Below, piece by piece: positions 1 to 5,092 of a stretch of 6,315 nucleotides of DNA (position 1 is its first letter; each line of letters opens with the position of its first letter). Location of the stretch: positions 1 through 6,315 of the forward strand of contig JAGWZN010000051.1 in assembly GCA_018968785.1 (NCBI GenBank), written 5' to 3'. The notes under the pieces were generated by a model. That model searched no databases, was not told where the DNA came from, and was given only the letters and a program-made list of their open reading frames with translations. The position numbers and the translations under genes are program-made. Source of the DNA: Patescibacteria group bacterium (lineage in GTDB: Bacteria; Patescibacteriota; UBA1384; CAILIB01).

Positions 1-1
1 G

Positions 2-112
2 ACCGTGGGCCTAGACGAGGAAATGATCAGGAAATACGTGCTCTACCAAGAAAAGGAAGATACCGGACAAGCGCAGCTTGCCCTGTATGATACTACGGAC
101 GTAAGTCCGTAG
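2..112 (+). CDS. tnpA: IS200/IS605-family transposase TnpA, C-terminal 36 residues (5' partial)
   Basis: Reading from base 2, the open frame gives 36 residues beginning TVGLDEEMIRKYVLYQEKED and ending at TAG (110-112). The pattern TVG-x-DE-x-x-IRKY-x-x-x-Q-E is characteristic of the last helix of IS200/IS605 Y1 transposases. That helix carries the catalytic tyrosine, which by family knowledge attacks single-stranded DNA; the tyrosine in RKY (residue 12 of the fragment) is the best candidate. The HUH metal-binding motif lies in the missing N-terminal part. The tail LALYD recalls the usual QLxLF-type ending of these proteins, extended here by a few residues encoded in the hairpin. Whether the full gene is intact cannot be judged. 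A longer protein sharing this C-terminal helix is unlikely. Confidence 0.75.
   Translation, partial: TVGLDEEMIRKYVLYQEKEDTGQAQLALYDTTDVSP
93..112 (+). repeat. Perfect hairpin at the IS right end, containing the tnpA stop
   Basis: CTACGGAC (93-100), loop GTAA (101-104), GTCCGTAG (105-112): an 8-bp perfect stem with a 4-nt loop. The last three bases are the TAG stop of the transposase gene. IS200/IS605 TnpA recognises subterminal hairpins at each end as single-stranded DNA, so this is the probable right-end recognition structure. No T-run follows, so it is less likely to be an intrinsic terminator. Confidence 0.65.
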
Positions 113-136
113 AGATTCATTCCTTACTTCAATTAA

Positions 137-313
137 TTATGTAAATACCGAGAGGGATCTGCCTTGCGATGAAAGCTTGAACCGTTGATACTCCGGCAAA
201 AGCAATCCCTTCCAACGCTTAACCTCCTCCAGGATCAAGTGTAAACTCAAGATCGTTTCTTCCACCATGACATTAAATAGGCTATAAAAGCCTATTTTTT
301 GATACACAGACAT
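137..313 (-). CDS. Possible 58-aa small ORF after the cyclodeaminase gene
   Basis: An ATG at 313 opens 58 codons to a TAA at 137-139, beginning MSVYQKIGFY and ending SLSVFT. It starts 9 nt after the stop of the cyclodeaminase gene, with a weak GGAAG purine stretch just upstream. Those three features are the only support. The predicted product is leucine-rich in the middle (ILSLHLILEEV), then basic, and I recognise no family. A stable hairpin at 275-297 lies inside it, near its start, which argues against translation and suits a transcript end instead. It may simply be an open stretch between the upstream gene and the insertion-sequence end. Confidence 0.2.
   Translation of the reverse strand: MSVYQKIGFYSLFNVMVEETILSLHLILEEVKRWKGLLLPEYQRFKLSSQGRSLSVFT
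275..300 (+). terminator. Hairpin with T-run, terminator-like (possibly bidirectional)
   Basis: AAATAGGCT (275-283), loop ATAAA (284-288), AGCCTATTT (289-297), a 9-bp perfect stem, with T-run 295-300 on the + strand. In that orientation it would end transcription coming from the insertion-sequence side. Read on the - strand the same stem sits 26 nt after the stop of the cyclodeaminase gene, with a shorter TTT tail, so it may also end that operon. The A-rich arms make the stem only moderately stable. Confidence 0.55.
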
Positions 314-322
314 TAGAGCTTC

Positions 323-1276
323 CTACTTAGTAGCAGACATTATCACTGCTTTCGCAACTTGAATATCTTGAACAGCTAAACCAGTAAGGTCGGCAACGCT
401 AATATCGTCTTCTGCACGTTCAATTTTATGCTTAATTACATTTCCAAGCTCTAGTATCGTTTCTTTTGGCAAAGTTCCTTGAGTAACAGCCGTAGAAATT
501 TCACCATGCTCTACACACTGCTCAATGCTATCAGCCACCACATAATTAGCTCGTTTGAAGAGTTCAGGGTCTAGCTCTTGCTTTCCAGGTGCATCAGCCC
601 CCACCGCCGTAATATGTGTTCCCGGACGAACGTGTTCCGCAGCTAAAATTGGTGAACGAGAGGGTGTAGTAGTAACAATTAAATTGCAAACTTCGGCTAC
701 TCGTGCGTTTTCAGTGGTCGTTTCAATAGACCAATCACTCCCCGCAAAGTATTTCTTATATTCATCCAAGGAATTTTGACTTCTGCCCCAAACAACAACC
801 TTGCGGCACTTAGCTACTTCACGCAAATAAGTAAGTTGAAGCCGAGCCTGGGTTCCTGTTCCTAAAATGCCAATCGCCTGAACCGCTGCTGGGGCCATAT
901 GTCGAGCAACTACTGCCCCTGCCAAGGCTGTTCGTACGTCAGTAAGCAAACCTTCATCAAGCAAAATAGCCTCAGGTATCCCATTTTTGGCATTTACGGC
1001 AATCATCAAGCCATTTCCCGTAGGTAGGCCAAGTTTTGCATTTTCGTAAAAGCCGGAAACCATTTTTGTTACGAAAATATCATCCCCTTTGATGTAGCCT
1101 GTTTTGATATGAACATCACCCCTAGGCTCATCAAACCCCAGGTACTACACTGGCGGAACCATGGCTAAGCCACTACTATATGCCACAAACCCCTCTTCCT
1201 GAACTTTGAGCAATTCTGAAACAGGAATGTTACCTAAAATAGTGCGTATTTCAGCGGCGGAGAAAATCTTTGTCAT
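323..1276 (-). pseudogene. Ornithine cyclodeaminase/mu-crystallin family enzyme (EutC-like), interrupted by an in-frame amber codon
   Basis: From the ATG at 1276 the frame gives 43 codons, then TAG (1145-1147), then 273 further codons to TAG at 323-325: about 317 codons in all, near normal length for this NAD(P)-dependent family. The reading frame holds on both sides. Downstream are the conserved lysine region (FVTKMVSGFYEN), KLGLP, LLTDVRTALAGA with the substrate-binding arginine, the nucleotide-binding GTGTQARLQ, VTTTPSRSPIL, and VGADAPGKQELD with the conserved aspartate. The pieces VTTTPSR and ISVADLTG resemble EutC of ectoine utilisation more than classical ornithine cyclodeaminase. The ATG overlaps the stop of the dehydratase gene (ATGA), so the two are translationally coupled. 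The TAG falls right after PPV, where homologues usually continue without a break. An internal ATG at 1063 could yield a 246-residue product, but it would lack the first 71 codons and probably not fold. The cause could be a recent nonsense mutation, a sequencing error or stop readthrough. Confidence 0.85.
1145..1147 (-). other. In-frame TAG (codon 44) within the cyclodeaminase-like gene
   Basis: On the - strand the codons run CCG CCA GTG TAG TAC CTG GGG, i.e. PPV-stop-YLG. No frame change is needed to continue, and everything after it matches the family. Single-base sense neighbours of TAG include CAG, GAG, AAG, TGG, TCG, TTG and TAC/TAT, whereas many relatives carry glycine here, which is two changes away. 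TAG also ends this same gene and the tnpA fragment, which argues against a wholesale reassignment of UAG. Confidence 0.9.
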
Positions 1277-2235
1277 TTATTTTCCAGAATATTCTGTAAT
1301 AGCTGCGTAGAAAGATTAGCTCCAGAAAGCACAACTCCCACGTTCTTTCCCTTATATTCTGCAGAAGTTTTTAGGAAAGCAGCTAGAGCTACAGCCGCAG
1401 CCCCTTCTATTACTTTGTGATGCGCATTAAGCATAGAGAGAATAGCTTCACGAATTTCCGTCTCTGAGACCAATACAAACGAATCAACCAAATTCCTGCA
1501 AATACCGAAGGTAATTGAGTCTTCTTCAAATCCTCCCGCAGAGGCACTTGATAGGGTATCAGTTCCGGGAAACGTAACATGATGACCTGCTTTGACTGCT
1601 AAGGCCATTTCTGGTGAATTTTCTGGGAGACAGCCTACTATTTTAATATGAGGATTCTTTTCTTTAAGATAGGTTGCGATACCAGAGATTAAACCACCTC
1701 CGCCAATAGTCACGAAAACAACATCTAGATCTGGTTGTTGGTTGAGTAGCTCGATACCAACGGTACCCTGACCAGCCACAATATAGGGATCATTATACGG
1801 CGATATCCAAACCTTACCCTTTTCTTCTGCTTCGGCTCTGGCAAAGATTTCGGTATCTAAAGATGTTGAACCATGATACTGAATATCTACACCATAATTT
1901 TGTATCGCCTGAACCTTGCCCTTATCGGCATTCATCGGTAGATAAATAGTCCCTTGTGCTCCCAGTAGCGAAGCTGCCCTAGCCACTCCCTGCCCATGAT
2001 TTCCAGTTGATGCAGCAATAAATCCTTTCTCCTCTATTTCCTTTTGCTGTGCAAGAAATTTATTCATACTGCCCCTAGCCTTAAACGAGCCAGTATATTG
2101 TTCACTTTCCATCTTTAGATACACTTCAGCCCCGTATTGCTTACTAAAGACAAGTGAAGGAATGAGCGGGGTAACAAGCGTATATGGCCTAATCCTTGTT
2201 TCTGCTTCAACTATTTCTGCGAATAATTTGTTCAT
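1273..2235 (-). CDS. PLP-dependent threonine/serine dehydratase family enzyme (EutB-like)
   Basis: This 320-residue protein is a fold-type II PLP enzyme of the threonine ammonia-lyase family. The PLP lysine is K52 in TGSFKARG, the STGNHG substrate loop is at 76-81, the glycine-rich phosphate-binding loop GGGGLISG at 178-185, and the C-terminal SGAN (304-307) supplies the residue facing the pyridine nitrogen. The protein ends soon after the catalytic domain with no ACT domain, so it is of the short, catabolic or specialised type, not isoleucine-feedback-regulated IlvA. Its stop overlaps the start of a cyclodeaminase-like gene. That pairing, known from EutB/EutC in ectoine degradation, suggests consecutive steps on one amino-acid-derived substrate. 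Threonine or serine deamination, or a serine racemase role, remain possible. The ATG at 2235 is the first sensible start: no Shine-Dalgarno is seen and a TAAGAT box lies 6 nt upstream. The gene is AT-richer than those beyond 3100, compatible with transfer. Confidence 0.88.
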   Translation of the reverse strand: MNKLFAEIVEAETRIRPYTLVTPLIPSLVFSKQYGAEVYLKMESEQYTGSFKARGSMNKFLAQQKEIEEKGFIAASTGNHGQGVARAASLLGAQGTIYLPMNADKGKVQAIQNYGVDIQYHGSTSLDTEIFARAEAEEKGKVWISPYNDPYIVAGQGTVGIELLNQQPDLDVVFVTIGGGGLISGIATYLKEKNPHIKIVGCLPENSPEMALAVKAGHHVTFPGTDTLSSASAGGFEEDSITFGICRNLVDSFVLVSETEIREAILSMLNAHHKVIEGAAAVALAAFLKTSAEYKGKNVGVVLSGANLSTQLLQNILENK

Positions 2236-2241
2236 AAGAGA

Positions 2242-2247
2242 ATCTTA
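2242..2247 (-). promoter_or_regulatory. Candidate -10 box for the dehydratase-cyclodeaminase operon
   Basis: TAAGAT on the - strand lies 6 nt before the ATG at 2235, matching TATAAT at four of six positions. The transcript would begin at or next to the start codon, i.e. leaderless. No good -35 is visible: the region 16-18 nt upstream is an A/T run. The assignment rests mainly on spacing and on the absence of a ribosome binding site. Confidence 0.35.
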
Positions 2248-2301
2248 ACAGAAAAAACATTAAATTTTTATCTAGAGTACTTATGTGATTATGCCGGAGG
2301 C

Positions 2302-2329
2302 TTGCATCACTTTGGGTACTGCATATAAT
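2302..2329 (+). promoter_or_regulatory. Promoter for the zinc-ribbon gene, predicting a leaderless mRNA
   Basis: A perfect -10 hexamer TATAAT occupies 2324-2329, and TTGCAT (2302-2307) is a modest -35 at 16-bp spacing. The ATG at 2336 follows the -10 box after only 6 nt, where transcription normally starts, so the mRNA would have no leader. This promoter is divergent from the one for the dehydratase operon, and both sit in the roughly 100-bp gap. Confidence 0.65.
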
Positions 2330-2335
2330 AAAAAT

Positions 2336-2641
2336 ATGCACAAAATTAAGAATGATAAATATAAATCGGCTCGGGGCGGCCATTCCCGGCTGCTGGAAAT
2401 CACCTGTGAACACTGCCGCGGTCACATTAGCTATTACCAGAAAGATGGACCGGGAATCCTTAAACGGATGTATCTTGACCGCATACTAGATAGCAAAGAT
2501 AGTGCCAAGGAGCTGCGCTGTAAGGGATGCGGCCGCACGCTTGGAGTTTTGATTATCTATGAGAAGGAACAACGCCCAGCTTATCGCCTGTTCGTCGGAT
2601 CAGTGAGTAAAAAGCTTGTCAGGCGGGACTCCATCAGCTAA
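2336..2641 (+). CDS. Small conserved-looking protein with a split four-cysteine zinc ribbon
   Basis: The 101-residue product (from ATG 2336) has a CEHC pair near residue 25 and a CKGC pair about 43 residues later. This CxxC...CxxC spacing fits a zinc ribbon. Between the pairs is YYQKDGPGILKRMYLDRI, and after the second pair LGVLIIYEKEQRPAYRLFVG; both look like constrained conserved motifs. Basic residues are common at both ends, so RNA, ribosome or DNA contact is possible, but no function can be assigned. The frame stays open to a GTG at 2285 and an ATG at 2291, but those starts would lie upstream of the TATAAT promoter, so ATG 2336 is chosen. The gene stands alone, is convergent with the next gene, and is GC-richer than the operon to its left. 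Confidence 0.75.
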   Translation: MHKIKNDKYKSARGGHSRLLEITCEHCRGHISYYQKDGPGILKRMYLDRILDSKDSAKELRCKGCGRTLGVLIIYEKEQRPAYRLFVGSVSKKLVRRDSIS

Positions 2642-2719
2642 CCTGATACTTTGCGAGGCGCCAAGCCCTCCATAATTTGGATACGCGGCATTAGTAATCT
2701 GTAGTAGTCTTGGCCGGAC

Positions 2720-2742
2720 ACTGAGCATTAATTATGCTTAGT
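2720..2742. terminator. Hairpin between two convergent genes, possible weak bidirectional terminator
   Basis: ACTGAGCAT (2720-2728), loop TAATT (2729-2733), ATGCTTAGT (2734-2742): nine pairs including one G-U when transcribed from the + strand. It covers the TAA stop of the - strand membrane-protein ORF and lies about 80 nt after the stop of the zinc-ribbon gene. Neither strand has a clear T-run after it, so it is not a canonical intrinsic terminator. Confidence 0.35.
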
Positions 2743-3118
2743 ACTCAGAAGAAAAGCAGCCGTAACCTGTAACAGCGCATCCTACCTGCGGTATCACGAT
2801 CAGTTGCCCCTCCACACGGATAGCCGCAACAACCCAAAGCCAATACAAAAAACGATAACTCGACTCAAGTGGGGTGGTTTGTGCCCGCTTTCGTTGGATC
2901 AGCACGATAATAATTGCCGCCAGCGCGCTGAGGAAGGCAGATGGTACAAGCGGAGCTGGTAACGGGGGCAAATAACCGCCGTCCAGACCAACCGGATTCA
3001 ACTGCCATATCCACAACCACCACACATAGTAGCCGAGTGCCGGGACCGCATACACGGTGAGACAGATAGTACTGTATGTAGGCGCTATGGTACAATACCT
3101 ACAGATCCACGCTCCCAT
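2738..3118 (-). CDS. Putative small membrane protein, three predicted helices
   Basis: This ORF of 126 residues (ATG 3118, with an adjacent GTG at 3121) is rich in W, Y, L, V and A. It shows three hydrophobic stretches: around residues 14-38 (ending YYVWWLWIW), around 53-75 (ending in IIIVLI, followed by the positive cluster QRKR), and around 87-110 (FLYWLWVVAAI onward). The QRKR loop would favour a cytoplasmic position after helix two. A proline-rich linker (YLPPLPAPLVP) precedes the second helix. I recognise no family, and there is no good Shine-Dalgarno. A + strand promoter for the reductase gene overlaps its first codons, so either the 5' ends of the two genes share sequence or the true start is further in. 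The hydrophobic pattern argues for a real gene, but no homology can be claimed. Confidence 0.5.
   Translation of the reverse strand: MGAWICRYCTIAPTYSTICLTVYAVPALGYYVWWLWIWQLNPVGLDGGYLPPLPAPLVPSAFLSALAAIIIVLIQRKRAQTTPLESSYRFLYWLWVVAAIRVEGQLIVIPQVGCAVTGYGCFSSEY
3077..3103 (+). promoter_or_regulatory. Extended -10 promoter flanked by a short inverted repeat, upstream of the reductase-deaminase pair
   Basis: TGGTACAAT (3088-3096) matches the extended -10 pattern TGnTATAAT with one change in the hexamer, and no clear -35 is needed or seen. The arms TGTAGG (3077-3082) and CCTACA (3098-3103) form a 6-bp inverted repeat enclosing the -10 box, a plausible operator, though this short match could be chance. 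Transcription would start near 3103, leaving a leader of about 70 nt before the ATG at 3176. Confidence 0.45.
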
Positions 3119-3175
3119 CACCCTAAATCACAAACTGAATTCGCTGACTTGGATCCGGAAAGAGAACTGACTCAA

Positions 3176-3862
3176 ATGCCCCGATCACATATATATGTTG
3201 TGCAGAGCTGCGCAATGTCGCTGGACGGATATATCGATGACACGTCGAATAACCGTCTACTCCTGTCGAACACAGAAGACTTTGATCAAGTTGATGAGCT
3301 TCGTGCTACCTGCGACGCCATACTCGTTGGAGCCGAAACATTGCGAGTCGACAATCCGCGTCTGATTATCCGTTCTGAGGAACGACGTGCCGCTCGAATA
3401 GCGAGAGGTTTACCCGCGGATATCGCAAAGGTCACTATTACGAAAAGCGGGAATATCAGTCCCAATCTCCGGTTCTTCACGACGGGTGACTGTTCAAAGA
3501 TCGTTTACTGCCCGGATTCGTGCTGTGCCCGTGTCAAAGCAGCTCTATCTGATCTTGCCACCGTGGTGTGCACAGGTTCCCACAAGGTGGATCTGCGTCG
3601 TTTACTTCAAGATCTTGAGGCGCGAGGGTTTAGACGGTTACTTATTGAAGGCGGCTCACATGTGCATACCCTCTTTCTCGAAGCGGGCTTAGTTGATGAA
3701 CTGCGATTGGCAATTGCGTCGTTCTTTGTTGGAAACGAACATGCGCCGCGCTTTGTACAGCCAGGTACTTTTCCCCATAACGCCGCGCGGCGTGCGACGC
3801 TTATAGACTGCTCATCCGTAGGTGATATGGCAGTCCTTAGATACAGCTTTAAAGAACGTTGA
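3176..3862 (+). CDS. RibD C-terminal-type pyrimidine reductase (stand-alone)
   Basis: The product is 228 residues from ATG 3176. It matches the NADPH-dependent reductase domain of riboflavin biosynthesis RibD, which is related to dihydrofolate reductase: SCAMSLDGYID at 11-21, the nucleotide-binding GAETLRVDNPRL at 52-63, RRLLIEGG at 153-160, then a partner helix and LVDELRLAIASFFVG at 172-186. In riboflavin synthesis this enzyme reduces the ribosylamino side chain of 5-amino-6-(5-phosphoribosylamino)uracil. Family members also act on other pterin, pyrimidine or antibiotic precursors. The frame extends upstream to a TTG at 3149, but homology begins after the ATG; a GGAAAGAG purine stretch at 3158-3165 lies about 10 nt before it, slightly far for a ribosome site. 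The stop is interlocked with the start of the deaminase gene (TGATG), so the two are coupled. It could be a true PyrR or an orphan reductase with another substrate, since no other rib gene is visible. Confidence 0.83.
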   Translation: MPRSHIYVVQSCAMSLDGYIDDTSNNRLLLSNTEDFDQVDELRATCDAILVGAETLRVDNPRLIIRSEERRAARIARGLPADIAKVTITKSGNISPNLRFFTTGDCSKIVYCPDSCCARVKAALSDLATVVCTGSHKVDLRRLLQDLEARGFRRLLIEGGSHVHTLFLEAGLVDELRLAIASFFVGNEHAPRFVQPGTFPHNAARRATLIDCSSVGDMAVLRYSFKER

Positions 3863-4350
3863 TGCAAAATCAAAACTCTGCCAAACCTAGTAGTATGATC
3901 AAGATTGATAGTATGTGGCTCCGCGCGGCGATTGAGTTGTCAAAACAGTGCGGGCCATCTTCGCACGCCTTCTCGGTAGGAGCGATCCTAGTAGGAGCGG
4001 ACGGAAAAGAAATTGCTCGCGGGTATAGTCGTGAGACAGCAGCGAACATGCATGCTGAGGAGACAGCGTTATTGAAAGCCACTCAATCTGGATATTTGAC
4101 TCACGGTGCCACAATGTATACCTCGATGGAACCTTGTAGCGTACGGCTCTCCGGTCGTACACCGTGTACGCGTCATCTGATAGATGCGGGAGTAGCCAGG
4201 GTAGTGTACGCGCTCGCCGAGCCAAATACATTTGTGGTCTGCCAGGGAGACCGACAGCTGGCGACGGCAGGCATTTCGGTACAGCACTTAGCAGAGCTCG
4301 GTCCGCTAGTGGAGCGAATAAATCAGCACCTGCTCAAAGACCCTCACTAA
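3862..4350 (+). CDS. RibD N-terminal-type zinc deaminase (stand-alone)
   Basis: The 162-residue product is a cytidine/deoxycytidylate-deaminase-fold zinc enzyme closest in pattern to the RibD deaminase domain. Zinc ligands are H64 in HAEE with E66 as proton shuttle, and C92 and C102 in EPCSVRLSGRTPC. The RibD consensus EPCS...GRTPPC is recognisable, but the loop is two residues longer at its start and lacks one proline. The later stretches LIDAGVARVVYALAEPNT and LATAGISV match the RibD deaminase core. The expected reaction is hydrolytic removal of an amino group from a pyrimidine nucleotide; in riboflavin synthesis this step precedes the reduction. ATG 3862 overlaps the reductase stop by one base; the protein might instead start at an internal Met (residue 12 or 18), since homology begins near WLRAAIELS. 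Gene order is reductase then deaminase, the opposite of the fused enzyme. A dCMP-type or antibiotic-modifying deaminase is a less likely alternative. Confidence 0.8.
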   Translation: MQNQNSAKPSSMIKIDSMWLRAAIELSKQCGPSSHAFSVGAILVGADGKEIARGYSRETAANMHAEETALLKATQSGYLTHGATMYTSMEPCSVRLSGRTPCTRHLIDAGVARVVYALAEPNTFVVCQGDRQLATAGISVQHLAELGPLVERINQHLLKDPH

Positions 4351-4384
4351 CACAACGATCGCGTACCAAAGCATATCGACAACC

Positions 4385-5062
4385 TCATTTCCCCAGCGGA
4401 ACGGTAGCCTCAACCTCAGACTGAAGGGACGGATAGACAGTCTCCTTCCGCACAAAAAGCTGCTGCACAGTCATCAGAATCTCAATCTTTAATGAATCTA
4501 CCGCCGAGAGAAACCGGTGCGGATCACGCAGGGTCGAGCGATAACGAAAAAGCGTGGTGTGAATAATACGCGCGTTATTTTTGGTCTCTGGCGGGATAGG
4601 CAGACCAGTTGCAATCTGTTCCCGTATACTCGCGACCGAACCGTCGTCGACCGCCACCGCGATTACCGCTGAGTCAGTTGCGATAAGATACCGGAAAACG
4701 AGCTTAAACGGAGGGATGACGGAGCAGATACTCCTCAGCTCGGAGATGCTCCGATCTTTTATGTCCTGCCACAACACATCCTTATCACGCGGATACGTCT
4801 TAAGCGTGGCGAGTACCCAGGCCACGGAGATATGCAAGGTTTCGGGCGGGCAGACATTAAGCGCTTCCGGTTCGAGCGCGAGCAAGGTCTGCTGCACCGC
4901 CGCAAACGCTTCGGCTACCGGACGGTCAAACAAGACGTGTATATTATAACCGAGCGCTTCCCGATTCCACATCGGATCAATAGTAATCCTGTTCTCGGAG
5001 ACCGCCGTATGAGCGCGTTCACGAATGACAGCACATTCCTCCTCGACCTGGTGTGAATCCAT
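4385..5062 (-). CDS. 2H phosphoesterase superfamily protein (2'-5' RNA ligase-like)
   Basis: The product is 225 residues from ATG 5062. Two HxS/T motifs typical of the 2H superfamily are present: HIS at 77-79 (in PETLHISVAW) and HTT at 168-170 (in IIHTTLFRY), about 90 residues apart, the usual spacing for 2'-5' RNA ligases and cyclic phosphodiesterases. These enzymes open 2',3'-cyclic or related phosphates, or join or cleave 2'-5' linkages; the substrate here cannot be told. The first 35 residues form a charged, poorly conserved-looking extension. The frame continues two codons upstream to a TTG at 5068, but ATG 5062 is the natural choice; no Shine-Dalgarno is evident. It begins 30 nt after the stop of the phosphatase gene in the same orientation, so they probably share a transcript. 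Its end faces the deaminase gene across 34 bases. Confidence 0.75.
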   Translation of the reverse strand: MDSHQVEEECAVIRERAHTAVSENRITIDPMWNREALGYNIHVLFDRPVAEAFAAVQQTLLALEPEALNVCPPETLHISVAWVLATLKTYPRDKDVLWQDIKDRSISELRSICSVIPPFKLVFRYLIATDSAVIAVAVDDGSVASIREQIATGLPIPPETKNNARIIHTTLFRYRSTLRDPHRFLSAVDSLKIEILMTVQQLFVRKETVYPSLQSEVEATVPLGK

Positions 5063-5092
5063 ATGCAAAGTATTCGTACCTGTATAACCTGC

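Larger units (their letters stand above)
1..112 (+). mobile_element. Right-hand part of an IS200/IS605-family element (left part outside window)
   Basis: The first 112 bases hold the end of a Y1-type transposase gene and a perfect hairpin at its stop codon, the arrangement expected at the right end of IS200/IS605 elements, which carry subterminal hairpins instead of terminal inverted repeats. The true boundary is probably a few to about 20 bases beyond the hairpin. A TCAA at 129-132, directly after a TTAC at 124-127, is a possible edge because the family member IS608 uses these tetranucleotides, but this assignment is speculative. The left end, and any tnpB, would lie upstream of the window. 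Confidence 0.6.

Noticed and set aside
93..112. Intrinsic terminator for the transposase gene
   Set aside because: No T-run follows the stem, and the location and family point to a transposase recognition hairpin.
1145..1147. Pyrrolysine or reassigned UAG as the explanation of the amber codon
   Set aside because: TAG clearly ends this gene and the transposase, and this enzyme family is not known to carry pyrrolysine. Mutation or error is simpler.
2207..2425. 72-residue - strand ORF
   Set aside because: It spans the divergent promoter region and overlaps both a well-supported dehydratase start and the zinc-ribbon gene. No domain pattern is seen.
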